Positions 21,795-35,266 are shown, numbered from the stretch's first letter. The stretch: DNA of 64,000 bases from Phytophthora hibernalis (GCA_012656075.1 JAAKBF010000083.1:124001-188000), one strand, 5' to 3'. Numbers and translations are program-made. Notes: generated by a model not told the origin, from the letters alone.

Positions 21795-24700
21795 TTAGTA
21801 TGGTGCGGCGAAGTATTTGTCAGTTGCGATGGTCCGGTCGTTCACGTCAGCGTACATGGTATCAATCATCCGTTTCATACCAATAGCTACCGCACCCGGT
21901 GCGATCTCTGCGTCGGCATCGAAGTCAGCGAGCGGGTTATCGATCAACATATCGCGCGGGATTTTCATGAAGTCCCCTCCTAGAGCCGTATTGACTTCAT
22001 GTCGACCTTCGCCTACCCGGAGAAGAAACGCCGAAAAGGCTGCAATCTCTTCAGCTGTACTTTCATTGTCGGCTGTCCGAACGCGCATGTTCTCCGTGAG
22101 TCGGACCAGTTAGAAGTACGGCTACAGTTGCGAGGACTTTAGACAGGCGTTGATTGTCTCTACCGGTGTTCCCTTGATGATGACTTGCAGAATCTGACGG
22201 AGGTCACCTGACAAAACCAATACTTTTCCTCCAAACGGTTCTTGGTCGTTGTTCATCACATCACGAAGGGTGCGGCCCACCGCCTCGAATTCATGCCGGT
22301 GTGGCATGGGCGTCCCGTCCCATATGACCAAGCTGGCTCGCTGAATCAACGCCTTTGGTGGGACTGCTTGGTAACGGAGCACGTAGACTTTTCATTCAAT
22401 TTTAGGTGGGACTTGAATGTTGAGTGTGCCGTACGACCTCCCATAAAGAGCAAAGAGGCGATACCGCTGGACGCGAGCGCGATCGCAATTTTTCTTGAGA
22501 GACGCACGTCGGCGAGAATATGCTTGAGCAGCGTGGATTTTTCAGTACCACCCGGACCGTCAATGAAGAACAGTTTCTTGCCAACTTCAGGGACGTCTAC
22601 CGCGCCAACAACTTGGTCGTAAATGGCCCGCTATCCCTCGTTGATGACTCCAGTATGGTCCGCCACATCTTGTAGAACAGAACGCGTGTACCCTTCCAGC
22701 TCACGACGAATGAGGTTGTTCTCCCCTCGGAGTTGACCAATAATGTTGGGAAATCGCTTAGCTGGAGAGGCTTGTTCTGTATGTGTCAAGGCTCGCGCCG
22801 TTAATTTTCAGGAGGCCATCAATACTCTTGAGCGTTAGAAATTTGATGTTGTCGGTGACCTCTTGCCCGTGCCGTGCACCGAATTGACGTTCTATATCTG
22901 CCAACGGGTCATCGTAAAATTGATTCCACCTACCACGCACGTTCGAGACTTGTGAATACACCAACAGCGTCGCGAAAAGCTGTCGAAAGGGATACGCCAT
23001 CTGGAACGCAGCTGCTTCAGTCATGCAGGAAACACACTCTCGTCATCAAAGAGTCCGGTTGCTAAAGCGGCATCGTGGAATGTATCGCACTCGACGTTGT
23101 CGACGGTCCGCGGATCCTCGTATGAATTCGGGCCTTTGCGATGGCACAGTAACGTACGCAAGTAGAAGCACTCCATGTCCCTTGGGAAACATGGATCATG
23201 CGTCCTATAGCCGCCTGGTATTTTGTTCGACGCTGCCATTTCTTCTCCGGGTCAATCCATGCGAACTCCTTCGGAATGTTTTGTTACAGCATAGTCTTGA
23301 CGATTTGGTTTTCAGGTGCGTCGCTCGCGCAACGTTCGAAAACCTGGGTCAGCATGGTACGGCGCCCGCGCAAGTCTTGCCATTGTAAATGAGAACCCCT
23401 TCTGCTCGCCTATGCTTCTATACACCGGGTAGTCGTTCTCATTCGCTCGAGGGAAATCCACCAAAGGCTTGGGTACCCCTTTGTGTATTTCCCATCCATC
23501 ATACACGGACGACCCGAGTTCGCATCACACGGCCAATGTATCATGCTGTCTTGGATGGTTTCAACAAATCTGGATTGGACAAGCCCGCTTATTGACAGAT
23601 TGGTATCAGCAGACCTGGTCGACAAGGACATTCTGGTTTGCCGTACTCGCGCACGATAGTCATAGAGTCTTGATACGCCTTGTACATGTAACGCGGGCTC
23701 CCGACGTGGGTCTCCGGAAGAATGTCACGTTTGCCAATTTGACCCAGGAAGTGATCGTGACCAGGACGCCGGTCTGGGTGCACCAACTCGCCATTGTCGC
23801 GGCCGTACACGGTAAGTAATGCCTCTCCCTAACCAGAGTCACCGTGTTCTCACTCTCGTAAGCATCCCGAACGCCGTAGTATCGGTCTGCACGAATATCC
23901 TTCTGGTGCATTGTCACCTACCGCAGCTGCTCCTGCTCACCCTTGGTCCGTTGGTCGACGACCCACTGCTGAAAGAGGCGTCCGTCCAGATGAAGAGCAG
24001 GCATGTCGATTTTCTGAAAAGTCGAAACGCGGCATGTGCGCTTAGAGGCATCGCCCTCTTCTTTCTCACCACGGCACCGTTCGCGTATTGATCCGTAAAG
24101 GTCCAACCGAGCTCATCGTGCGGGAATAGCAGTGGATACTGCAAGGGGTTGTACGTGTTATGGATCTCGAACAGACGCAGGAGTTTGTGGTCCCTGAGAT
24201 AGAGCAACAGGTCGCGCGGCTGGGCGAGATTACCATCTTCGATCATAGTGACTCCCACTTCTGACACCGTGGATAAGTTGTGGGTACCGGGCTGGAATGG
24301 TTTCTCGTGTAGGCGGTACACGACGTCCATCAACTGAAAACTGCCCGGCGGGTATTGGCGCAGCTTCTCGCCGAAAGTTAGAAATTTCTGTGCGAAGGGG
24401 TTGTGCGTACTCATCATGTCTTCAATGTACGTTGCTTGCATCCTCGTTCTTCCCTTGTCGAAGTTCCACAACTGCATGCAGAATCTGCCAGCGTCTGCGA
24501 GCAAGACCTTCTTCAGTGTACTCATTCCCGGCTTCTATCTACAGGTGCTTCCAGAAGAACAGAGACCGCAATTGTCGCTATCCTCCTGCAACGGGTTGGG
24601 CACAGCGATGTTCGTGAAACCGGTCAGTGCTCTTGTTATCATATCCGATGATAACTGATAGAAGATTGTGGTGGGGGCGGATGTCCAGGCTGTCGTAGCA

Positions 24701-24935
24701 CTGGTGTATCCCCTTCGCAATCTCTACTAGAATGCACGCCCACCGACGTTTTGTTCAAATTGATCAGCATGAAGGCGAAGTCCTCGGAGGTCGTCTTGAG
24801 CGCGGTGATCGTGGCTTGTGGGATGCGTTTGTCTTCTGGGTTGCTCGGCTGAGGCAGGAAAATTGTCTTGCTTTTCTTGTACTTGTACGAAAGCGTTTCC
24901 AGTAAAGCTTGAATGATGATGTCGTTGTACCACAC
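21795..24935 (-). mobile_element. Degenerate Helitron (Rep-helicase)
   Basis: Minus-strand frames in order: an upstream piece (24935-24640); the Helitron-like N-terminal region (24525-23915) with DGNLAQPRDLLLYLRD, NPLQYPLLFPHDELGWT and FQQWVVDQ; DSMTIVREYGKPE (about 23655); YFLRTLL-type YYLR region and DPRTVDNVECDTFHDAALA (23239-23021); and a PIF1-like helicase with IDGPGGTEKSTLLKHIL (Walker A, about 22560) and VIWDGTPMPHRHEFEAVGRT and KVLVLSGDLRQIL (22340-22160). These are the RepHel parts of rolling-circle Helitrons. Many shifts and stops are present, and no 3' CTRR hairpin was identified. The uppermost piece (24.6-24.9 kb) may belong to another element. Confidence 0.85.
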
Positions 24936-25180
24936 GCCGGGCCGCCGCAGTAAGTGTGGACCCAGTTCATGTCGAAGCTAAATCCTGGGATGCTGTCTTC
25001 CGACTAGGCGTTGATCATCTGAGTTGCGACCGCTCGTGCTCCTTCATCAGGGAACTCGAAACTCACGGGTTGAATGGCTTCAGTTTCAATTCTTCGTCTG
25101 CTTCAAAATGCTATCGCCATGAACGTGATCGTTTTTCTCGTCTTCATCGACCTCAGTGATGGTAGCTACTTGAGGTGGCG

Positions 25181-27980
25181 CTAACTCACCATCAGACCCA
25201 CTCTGCGAAGGTTACGCAAATTGTTCCACCATCCTTCTAGATTTTGCAACGCTGTTTCAAATTTTGCGACTGGCAAGTCTGTGATCTCCGTGGAGATACG
25301 CGAACATACTTCTTGAGCTTGCTTGTACTTGTCTCGTTCGGTAATCTGCTTCTTCATCTTCATATCACCACGGCATGTGCTAACGCGGATAGGAGCATCG
25401 ATCGTAACAATCTCGCCATCTAAAGCAGACGTCTTCTGCAAACTAACCAAACATTGACATAAGGCTTGGTCAATACGTGGCCATAACCTGTGAGAAAGTC
25501 ATGGCCAATACCTGGTCAATACATGACCCAAAACCAGGACGTTACCTGGAATGTATCGGCGAAAACGGGATCGTGAAGTCATCTTCCAGCTGCTTCCGAA
25601 CGAGCAGTGCATGTCGACACAGCAGATTCATCGTGGCGGAGAATTCATAGTTGCAGAACCATGCGTTTGTGTAGACTCGGTGAACACGTCCGTCACGACT
25701 GACACTCCCGAGATGACGTCGCTCTTCAAAAGTGTAATGCACAATCGTCCCCGGTTCTGTCGCGAATTGATGTCCCTCAAAGAATTTCTCTGCAGCCAGT
25801 CGGAGGTCATCCTCAAAAGTTGGCTCATCTCTTCTTCGAAGTTCGCGTTTCGGATGGACCCCGGCATCAGGATCTTTGAGTGATATTCGTCTTCTTTGCG
25901 ACGCTGTTAGTTGAGAATTGCTTGTAGACAGCCCTTCATGGAGAACGACCCGTCGAGGTCAGCCTTGAACTTCCCGAAAAAGTTCTCGAGTCTGTTGGTC
26001 GTATTGTTTCGGAAGTGGGGCACATCCATGCAAAATGCCGTCACCCACATGCCCTTTTTCGCAGACCAATTCTTGCTGAAGTATGTCCACAGTGCCTCGC
26101 GTCCACCACGACAAGCGAGCAACTTGAACTCGCCGGCATGGTTATGAAATTCTTCGTCCGTGTACGCATACACTATGTTCGTCACGCAGTGGACAATCTG
26201 TTTCAGCACTTTACTAGGATATGTCTTGAACAGCGGAAGCACTGTATCACATGGAAGTAACAAAGTCGGATGCGGGTGTCAGGAAACATGCGCGTCAACA
26301 CTTCGATCTCCGTCAGGCCCTTGTCTTCGACGATGACCCTCGTGGCCTCCGACGCATTAACGGCCTGGAAATGCTCGACCGTCTTCGCCATATGCCAATT
26401 TGTGTTGCGTTCAATGACCGAATACTGCACCGGCCGTCTTTTCTCATACTGGTCCATCACCATGAACGGTCATAACTAGTAACATGCCAGGACATGGCCA
26501 ATACATAGCATTCAATGCATGGTCAGTACATAATGGATACATGGTCAATATATGGTCACTGTGTTGATCTTATGGGTGTAACAACTCCGGAATCTGTGGC
26601 ACATTTTGCGCATGTACTGCGAACCGATGGAGATTCTGGCTGTCTGCCCTCGTGCGTTTTCATTCACCGTCGACACATTCCCTTCTACAAGCAGGTTGAA
26701 GTTGACGAGATGTTCAGCCAGTCGGAAATTTGTCACCTACTCAATCAACGCATGGATTAGATTAGTCGGTACATGACCTTGACGATGCAAGCACTTCACA
26801 CGGACCTGCTGCTTTGATGCGCGTCACGAGATTGTAAACATCCCGCATCTTCACTCGGTGAAAAGTGTTGTCACGGATGTAGTCGTAGATCTTGCTCACT
26901 TTGCTTCCATTATTCGCAAGTAGCCCCACGTTGCTCATTTTCGAGGAATCATCTGGAACGATGCGGATGCTCGGATACGAGAGGAATATTTCTTCAGACA
27001 CGTGGTGGTTGTGGTCGTTGAGCTCCACCTTAATCTCGACCCACCACTTCCCTGCCGTACGTTCATAGACTTCGGCGAGGAACCGAACCTATGCATCCAG
27101 TAAACGTGAACGGGCCGCAACCCAGTCGAGAGATTGCACTTTCCATCCGTAAGTGCAAATTCAGAGTCGCTGATAGGGGTTCAGAGTTTCGGGTACAAGC
27201 GGTATTGCGGAATCCGGCTTGTTAAGGTATCTCTTCTGCTTCTTCAGACGCTCGTTCCTCAACCGGACGTTGAGGGTTTCAATGATCGCTAACACCGTCT
27301 TTGTGTGTGTTCTTGTATGTCTTCAAATACGCTTCAGAGCTAGCCCAGGACTTGTGATGCTTCTTCAAGGCAGGTACGTAGTGTAGCTCTTCCGAGCTCT
27401 CCGATGCTGATCGCTTTCGATACGATACGCTACCGCCAGAACTGTGATCACAACGCTCAATTTCATCATCCTGCTACCTCCTCCTCATCTTCTGTCCCGT
27501 CTTCAGCAGCTTCCTTCTCGTCCTCAACAGCTTCATCATCGTCCTCAGCAGCTTCCTCCTCCTCTTTAGCAGCTTCCTCCTCCTCTTCAACAACTTCGTC
27601 CTCCTTTTCTGCGGCTTCCTCCTCCTTAGCTTCTTACTGGTCTTCAGCAGATTTCTTCACTTCAGCGGATTTCTTCTCTTCAATTGCAGCTTTAGCTTGT
27701 CGCGTTTCTGAAAATTTCCGTGTCCCAGGTCCGCGCCATGGTTCCAACACTACAAAAAATATCAAAACATGGCCAAAACGTGGTCTGTACATGGTCAGTA
27801 ATTGCCCCCGCCCCCACTACGCATGCACTCAACACTAGTCACGCCGTCTCCTCACCGTCTGGGGAGCTGCTAACTGTGTTCCGCGTGGATGATCGGCTGC
27901 GAAACGTTCGCGAGATACGAGACGACAGGAGCGTTTTAGTGCGACGGTATGTGCAAGCAGCGTGTAGAGAGTAGCGAGAT
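25181..27980 (-). mobile_element. Intron-containing MULE/FAR1-type transposase with acidic low-complexity region
   Basis: Minus-strand order: possible first exon (27980-27840); long Glu/Asp/Lys-rich stretch (27710-27470); FAR1-like N-terminal part (27340-26760); MULE domain (26736-25907) with VIVEDKGLTEIEVLTRMFPD, LCYFHVIQCF and TNRLENFFGKFK; SWIM-like segment NLLCRHALLVRKQLEDDF (about 25620); C-terminal helix LPVAKFETALQNLEGWWNNL (about 25250). Plausible GT-AG introns lie at about 25447-25548, 26470-26562 and 27755-27830, and each is filled with degenerate 'gtattgrccatg' words. Frame shifts and stops remain (for example at 27640), so it is probably inactive. Confidence 0.75.
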
Positions 27981-28259
27981 GCTTACCTTCAGCAATGACG
28001 CACATGCCGAGGGCACTTCTTGTCGACGTCTCGACGCGTGGGAGCAGCCCCTGGTGGCGTCTTGGCGCGTGACACAGTGAGCCTTGACGTGTGGGACAGG
28101 GAGAGCAGGGGACGATGGCGTGTTTAGCGGTGGTGTGGTGGGGAGGCGGGATGTGGCAGCCTGTCGATTGTTGGCGTGTGTGTTTCCGCGAGTCAAAGCA
28201 AAATGAGCTGGTAAGTAATTTTCAAATTTCATAAAATACAATATGGACAATGCCTGATC
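27981..28259. other. Intergenic between transposons
   Basis: No gene seen; GC-rich then AT-rich towards the next TIR. Confidence 0.35.
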
Positions 28260-29738
28260 TACACCTTTGCCAATCCAAACTCGTAGCAGTGTAAGGCAAA
28301 TCCGCATGAAGTAACTTAAGTGGCACAATTCTTTTAAAATATTGTATGAAAATTTAAGTTTCAAGCAATGTGGATTTAGTGTAGAGCAAACTGTTGGTCA
28401 CTGGCAAATCCCCTCATGCCAAAAGACCTGAAGCACGGACTGGCCGCGCGCACGCGTGCTGGAAGCATACAAGGATGGACGCGACTGGGTCCTCGTCGCT
28501 GACCACAACGGCATTCCTGCCACAACTGCCCGCGACATCGTCCAGCGTGGGGCAGCCGGTGTCCAGAAGAGAGGCGGCGCCACTTCGTGCACGCCTGAGA
28601 TGGAGGAAGCGCTGGTCGAGTACCTCGAAGATAACTGCCAGTATACGCCCCCAGATGGTGGACCTGCTTCACTACGACTTCGGGGTGCGCATTAGCACCT
28701 CGTTAGTTAGTAAAAAGTTGTGCGATAAGCTGTACTCGGTGAAGCAGGTGATAAATACTGAACTAATACCGTGCAATGTTTACGAGTTTTATACTAACTA
28801 CAGTATGTATGTCAATGTCTGCAGGTTCGTGTTGAGCCGGAAACGTGCAATAATGCACAGAACCTTGAGAAGCGACGTCTTTTTGGGAAGCGCTGCTCAA
28901 GTTCGAGAAGGAAGGCGCCTTCATCGTGTATTATGACGAAACAAATTTCAATTTGTATTGTAAGCGCACACAGGGCCGTGATCCGATTGGCCAGCGAGCG
29001 GTAGTTAAGCTTCCGCCCTCGAAGGAGGCGAACTTACAGCTACAATGCGCCGTCTCAGCAGAGATTGGCTTGGTGCACTACGCGAAACTACGTGGCAGCA
29101 TCAAGATGGAGATCAATGCCGCGTTTGTCGACGCGGTCTACGACGCCGTGAAGGCTCACGAGGTTTTCCGCACCAACTTTTCCGGTAAGTCTATTGTCAT
29201 TGTCTTGGACAATGCCCCTGCTCACAGGCAGACTGATGAGCTTGTCCAATCCCGGTCAGACCTGAAGCTCCTGCGGTTGGGCCCGTACTCGCCAATGTGT
29301 AATCCGATAGAGGGTGAGTTGGAAGTTATTATGGCTACATGCGTGTACATGTACTAACTTGGGCTTGTTATGCAGGTTGCTTTAGCGTTTTGAAGGCCCG
29401 CATCAAGGCATTTCTCGCGCTGAGCCACGACGAGATGTTCAACACCCCCACACAGCCAGAAAACCGAGCTCCGGATGCAGTTACTGGAAAGGGCTGCACA
29501 ACACTGCATGCCCTGTATGGACCTACGATTAGTGAACAAGATGGCACGCCATTGTGCATTTTCAGTGGCGGCAGCGATCCGCGGAGAGCCGATGGAATAC
29601 GGAACGTAGCTGTTTGCTCTGGACTAAATCGGCATTGGCCTACAGTGATTTTTCACATTTCATTTTTTAAAAATAACCTATTTACGGGACACTCGGATTT
29701 GCCTTACACTGCTACGAGTTTGGATTGGCAAAGGTGTA
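28260..29738 (+). mobile_element. Tc1/mariner-superfamily (DDE_3) transposon with TIRs
   Basis: A 45-bp inverted pair (28260-28304 and 29694-29738; core 'acacctttgccaatccaaa') flanks the transposase. The HTH part is VLEAYKDGRDWVLVADHNGI, and the catalytic motifs are VYYDETNFNLY, IVIVLDNAPAH and LGPYSPMCNPIEG. Two likely introns are a stretch ending at the acceptor before VRVEPETCNN (28748 to about 28824) and 29314-29375 (62 bp, between PIEG and CFSVL). Three frame changes upstream of the catalytic domain (about 28460, 28645 and 28890) interrupt it. The transposase C-terminus extends to about 29640. True outer ends may be slightly beyond the recognised TIR core. Confidence 0.85.
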
Positions 29739-30584
29739 AAACGTGGGCAATACATGGGCAGGATAATTTCCGAATATTTTTAAATATTTTACGCACCGCC
29801 CCACACAAGCGTCATATTAACATAAAACAGTATGACGACAAGCAGTATGACATGAAGCAGGTTGAAGCTCAGTGGGTTAAACTCTAACTGCCACGAGAAT
29901 GCAGACGCCGGCGATCGTCTGCTGTAGATTGCGAAGAGGTAAGCGATGGGAACGTCTCCTGCTGTTTCTACAGCTACCCCTACATGACAACGTTGATTTA
30001 TTGCTATGATGTGATGTCCTGCAGCCACATTATGCCGAAGGGGAATGCCAAGAGAAAGAAACGCCATACTCGAAAACGCGGCCCACTATAATACCAATAT
30101 TATGCCCAGTGCAGCAACGAAAGGGCCATTTAAACCAATGGTGACCAACACTGGCTCTGGTCGGAACTCCGAGATCACCAGAATTCTCTTCAGCGAGATC
30201 GCTACCGCCAACGACCAGGGCTAAGTCGAAGAAAAAACTATGCGCATAGAAGGGGTACATGGCAGGCCGGAAAATATGCATGAACCTGTACCAAGGGCTT
30301 CTGGTCGGTGTCTTGCCGGCGGGTAGCTAGCAGAATTGCTCAAGAAGCAGTTTCCCGCTCGACGGCATAGCTGTTTCCGGTGCGGAACCGTCAACAGGAA
30401 GGGTGTTTTCGCTAGGCAGCCTTTCGCTGCGACAGATCTCCCAACCCGGAGGCCTTAACCTGGCCACCGTCCTCGTGCCGCCGCGCACCTTCTTGAGCAG
30501 TCTTCTGGCGTGGCTACACACACGCACAACACAACATCACATCGCATGTTGGTCCCACAACCCATTGGGGCTGGGACCAACAAG
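29739..30584. other. Non-coding region
   Basis: Short frames on both strands only. No gene recognised. Confidence 0.4.
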
Positions 30585-31535
30585 AGCTACCAGTATATCA
30601 AAATTGAGAGGTATTTGGAGGACTCGGGAACTTTGGGGAAGGGCGGTCACAACGAAGAGTGAGCCGACCCCGCAGATCGGGTGGATGAGACCACGTGGCT
30701 CCACAGTCGCCGTACATCTGCATATATTAGTTTCACAATACTATACTATACTATTTCAAAGTAGTACTATATATGCATACTATTGGCTATAATACTTACC
30801 AATCCTGTTACAGCTGGCATGCATTGTACAACCGGAAGGTAATGTTGGAGCGTCGATCACCAAACTCGCATGTATATATTCGATATAGTAAACTAGCTAC
30901 AGGGATGTGGTGGAGGTGTAGATAGTTCGTGAACATAATAATTTGAACGAAGTTGTAGTTTAGGAAAGGTGATGACTATTTTGGACTGGGGAAAGTAGTC
31001 AGTGATACCTGAGGGGGTACGGGTGTGCCCTGCGGGGCACGGGTCACACACTGAAGGAGAAAGCGTGAGACCCGTTGACGATGCGTCGTCGTGGTCAGCT
31101 TGCGAGCGACCGAGATGCAGTGCTTGCGGGCATCTGCGGGCCTTGCTGTGGCAAGGTGCGGAGTGGATTCTCCGGGAAGGATATTGGTGTGGGTCTCGGA
31201 GTGGTGCATGGGCAAGGAGGTCAAGGGTGAGGTCGAGCACGGTGGTCAATGACGTGTCGGTCAAGACCAAAGCCAACCTCGACTCGGAGAAGAGTCAAGT
31301 CTGTGGAAGGTGGGTGAGTGTAACAGGATTGGTAGGTATTATGGCGAACAGTATGCATATGTAGTACTACTTTGAAATAGTATAGTAAAACTAATATATA
31401 CATATGTACGGCGGCTGTGGAGCCACGTGGCTCCGTCCGCCCGAACTGCGGGGTCGGCTCACTCTTTATTGTGACCGCCCTCCTCAAAGCTCTCGAGTTA
31501 TCTAAATACCTCTCTACTTTGATATGCAAGCTGCT
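30585..31535. repeat. Inverted repeat of ~220-bp arms around a ~506-bp core
   Basis: The left arm (30585-30812) and right arm (31319-31535) are reverse complements with scattered mismatches. Shared words include 'gagtgagccgaccccgcag', 'tactttgaaatagtatagta' and 'tgtaacaggattggta'. Each arm starts TGTAACAGGATTGG at its inner end, as an LTR edge might. The core has no recognisable protein. It may be two inverted solo LTRs or a foldback element. An ATG-started frame (MPPPTSSEVYKGDN, about 31633) follows the right arm but is short. Confidence 0.8.
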
Positions 31536-33169
31536 TTGGATCTCCACTTCAGACTCGTTGATGGTCGCCCCGCTTTCTTCGCGTCGCCACCGCATCGCGT
31601 GATTTCGCTACCCTTTCCTCCGTCGCCATCAAGATGCCGCCACCGACCTCTTCCGAAGTATACAAGGGGGATAATCTAGTCGGGGGACCTCATATTTTCT
31701 AAGAATTCGACCTTGGGATTCTGGTATGGAGCGACCTTAGCTGTACCGGTACTTGGGGGATCTGTTTTCATAGTGATTTTTACAAAGCCTCGACTTCGCA
31801 CGGAACAGCTCTGGAATGAACTTTGAGCTCAACAAGCTCTGTTTTAAAGTGAGAGTTTATAGAAAAATGGATTGGAATTCGTCGTGCAAAATTTCACTCC
31901 TGTACGCCATTTTTTATTGTATCGCTTAGGAGATACTGATAAGAACGATACTCAAATGAAGGCGAAAAATAAGCTGTACTTCGTAGTATTAATACATGTA
32001 TTAGCAACATGTTGGTTGGAGGAGTGTTGAAGGAATCCTAAATTCATCGATCTAGCATCGCTTCGCTTCTAATTAAGCGGTTGCTACTTGTGATTATGCC
32101 AATCATGCCTGCGTTTTTACTCAAACGAAACCCATCCCAATGCGCGTAACTTTCTCACCATGTATCCCTAGACCACCGGGCGTAATAATTTCTCTAAATT
32201 TTGTTGGCCAAGATAGCTGCAGGAAATGTTTCGTACACACTGCACGAATAGTTTTCCGTGAATGATTTTAGATTTTGTATGTCGCCGCAAATAAAATAAT
32301 AATCGATCAGGTTATCAAATATAGCAGGGTTTTAAAGCTTATTTGTTGAAGTATCCAAATCGTATTACGAAAGGTATCAGAAATGAAAGAATTCAGTCCT
32401 CGGTAGACTCTGGATATAAATCCAGAAAAAGAGCTGGGCAGATCCATTTTTATTAAAAGAAGACCGCTTGATTCCTTCTTTTATCTTCTTTACCTTTAAC
32501 ATTTTGAGAAAACCCTACTTTTCGTGGCCTGCCCAACATACGTTTCCCTCCTGTGGCTAGTAGGTGAAATTGCTCCAGCGTAGTAGACCTTTAGTTTGTT
32601 TAACAAATAGTCGACACATCTTGCATACCTAGCAAGGAGAGATGAGGGTTGTAGTAACCTCACTCTCAAAACAAATGCGGTAATTTACCCTGTTGTCTTC
32701 GTAGTTTATGCAAAAATATCAGAAGGCTTTCTCTTTTAACATCCCTGATCGGGACGTGCGAAGGTGGAGAATGATACCTGGCCAAAACGAAGAAGTTGTA
32801 AGCCGTATTGTTTATTCGTATTTAAAAGCCTCAAGAACTTGCCGGCTTTTAAGACAAAGTCGAGCGTTCACGAAGACGCTATGACATTCAGGCGTTTGTG
32901 TATAGTACATGATTCTCATTTAATTTTAATGTACACAGAGTACGCGACATGAGTACGTTCTCGGCGCATCTCCTGCGCCTGTTTCGTAGACGCAGCATCT
33001 GCTTGTGCCGCGAAACCGCGAGCAGATGAACTTGGGCAAATAAACAAACATGAATTTTCTATGTCAAGTTGATAGTGGCTGAGGACCTATTCTCCACACT
33101 AGAAAGGACACGATCAACACCCAGATACTACTGGCACTCTAAAATATCAGCGAGCACACTCCGATCACT
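31536..33169. other. Long non-coding region
   Basis: No gene. About 31788-31815 is the reverse complement of a segment near 63234-63262 (a dispersed repeat). One TACATGTA lies at 31993. The rest is AT-rich. Confidence 0.5.
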
Positions 33170-33171
33170 TT

Positions 33172-35266
33172 GTGCCACATAAACCCAACGTTGGGCACTG
33201 CCAAAACGGTTGGTGGCACAGCAACCATTTTTCGGAGCACCGAATCGAATATCTACCTATTACAATACTGCATTTTGTTCGTTTTAGCCAATCAAAAGAC
33301 GGGATCATCCTGCACCGATCTCACTTGTTGGCACCTCCGATCTTTCCCCGAGCCAACAAGACCCCTTCCCTTCACCACCACTGCCACGATTCCTCGCCGC
33401 CTGCCCTGGAAACAACTAGCGACCGAGCTTCCCGAGCCGACGCTGATCTCCTCCTCGAAACGTTCAAGACCCACACGGTCACCAAGAGCGACCTCTACAC
33501 GTGCACCATTTGCACAGTTCTCGATCCCCATGCTATGCGCGTCCAGCTTCTTCGCTGTGAATGCGTCGCTTGCGCTAAGGCCTCGCCATGCCAGCGCTGC
33601 CCGTGGCGTGGCCGCGTGCGCACGTGCCAGATGCTTCAACTCGTCCACATGGACGAGCGGTATGCACACGCAACACCTCTTCGCTCCCCTCCCCCAAGCC
33701 CCACCTCACGGCAGCAATGAAGGAGGTCGCCAGTGATTGGGCAGCGCAGGGCCTCAAGCCCCTGAGGGTTTGGAATAGGCTAATGCGACGCTTTAGTTTA
33801 GGCAAGGACGCAATGACCGCCCTGGCTACTGTGCAGCGGTTTGTCCACCACCACGTGACTACTCGCTTGGGTCCTCGGTGCTGTGCGGTTGAAGATTCGA
33901 GCTGCTGGCTACACCGGCCAAGAGGAAGAGGCCGACGCCTTCACTTTTGCGTGGCGCAACAACATGGATGGGAAGCCTGAGGTTGGTAATGGAACCGACA
34001 AGAATCCCTTTGTTGTTGGTATCTCCACCAAAAGTTGCTGCGCCACGCTGATCGCGATCCGTCTACGTTTGTGTTACATGTGGATGCAGCCTACAAGTTG
34101 TCGCAAGTTGGTTACCCTGTAATCGTCGTGGGGATTTCAGACAAGGCCCGGCAGTTCCATCTTCTCGCAGTCTTTATTGTTTCGCAAGAGCGGGAAGAGC
34201 ATTACACGGATGTGCTCTCGCTCTTATGCCGTATATTTCAATCAGTCACGGGCAAGATGTTGCGGGCTCGCTACGCTATGGGCGACGCCGATCTCGCGCA
34301 ATGGAACGCGCTCCAGCAAGTCTTTGGTGGCTGCCAAGACTTTATCTTTCTGATGTGTTTTTCACGTAGCCAAGAAGATTTCTGAAAAGACAAGAGGGCT
34401 GGATTCGAGCGTTGCTGCGATGGTGTTGGCTCATCTCCTCGAGCTTCACTTCACGAGAAATGAGGATGAGTATCTGAGAACGCTGAACACAGTGAAGGAA
34501 GAGTGGGCAAGGTGGACACAACTTCATCACTTCCAGGTTTATTTTGAGAAGACGTGGCTGAATGCAAGGGTGTGGCGGTGGCAGTGCTTCTACTCACCAA
34601 GCGGCTTCGCCACCACCAACAACCCTTGCGAGTCGTTCAACGCCGCCATCAAACGCGACGTGACTCTGCGTCGAAAGCTGAAAGTGGAGGCGTTGGTAGA
34701 GCAGTTGCTGGTGCTGTGCACCAGCGAGAGCATGCGGCTGCGGCAATTCGCGTCGTCGACTGCGTTTTCGGAACGTCTCTGTCGTCGCGCTCGGGCGATG
34801 GCTCGACAGGGACTTCTCTACGAGCAGCCCTACGACCGCACCAGCATCGCCTTCCTGTTGAGCGACGCGCCCTCGGAGCAGCAGAGCGACAGCATGCATG
34901 TGGTCTCCATCCCGTGTACCCGCATCTTCGACGTCCTAGACCGCCGCTCGAAAGAAGATCTGTCCGCCTCTGCCCAGCTTAACACCGAGACCGCTAAGAC
35001 GGAGCACCTTCGAATGCTTTCGTGCGGATGGGAGGTGAACGTTGCAGCGCACTTGCCCATGTCGCTTTCACATGAAGTTTGGAGCTTGCATCCATCTTCT
35101 GTACTGCCTTAATGCAGTAGGCAGCCTGGATCTCAGAGGTCGTGAGACTCTCTTCTACCGCGGAAGCAACAAACGGAGGCGTGCTGATGCAGACCAATCT
35201 GCTGAATCTGCAGGCCAGGCTGCTGGACGCCCCCGCCACAACTGCCAAACATTATCAACCGAGTGA
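33172..35266 (+). mobile_element. MULE transposase, near full length but frame-broken
   Basis: Frames in order: N-terminal Cys-rich zinc-like domain (33420-33650) with DLLLETFKTHTVTKSDLYTC and RCECVACAKASPCQRCPW; helical linker (33718-33880); MULE catalytic part (about 34050-34370) with VLHVDAAYKLSQ, VVGISDKARQFHLLAVF and YAMGDADLAQWNAL; FATTNNPCESFNAAIKRDV (about 34607); SIAFLLSDAP...CTRIFDVLDRRS; and a SWIM finger CPCRFHMKFGACIHLLYC (35050-35100). The end at 35266 is an STE* stop. Four or more frame changes are present. It is the parent type of the deleted copy at 16.6-17.5 kb. TIRs were not located. Confidence 0.83.

Noticed and set aside
27404..27838. Plus-strand 144-codon Ser-rich ORF
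   Set aside because: It is the antisense of a Glu/Asp/Lys-rich stretch of the minus-strand MULE.
30893..31276. 127-codon minus ORF in the core of the inverted repeat
   Set aside because: No known family; the opposite strand is equally open; no start context or neighbours to support it.
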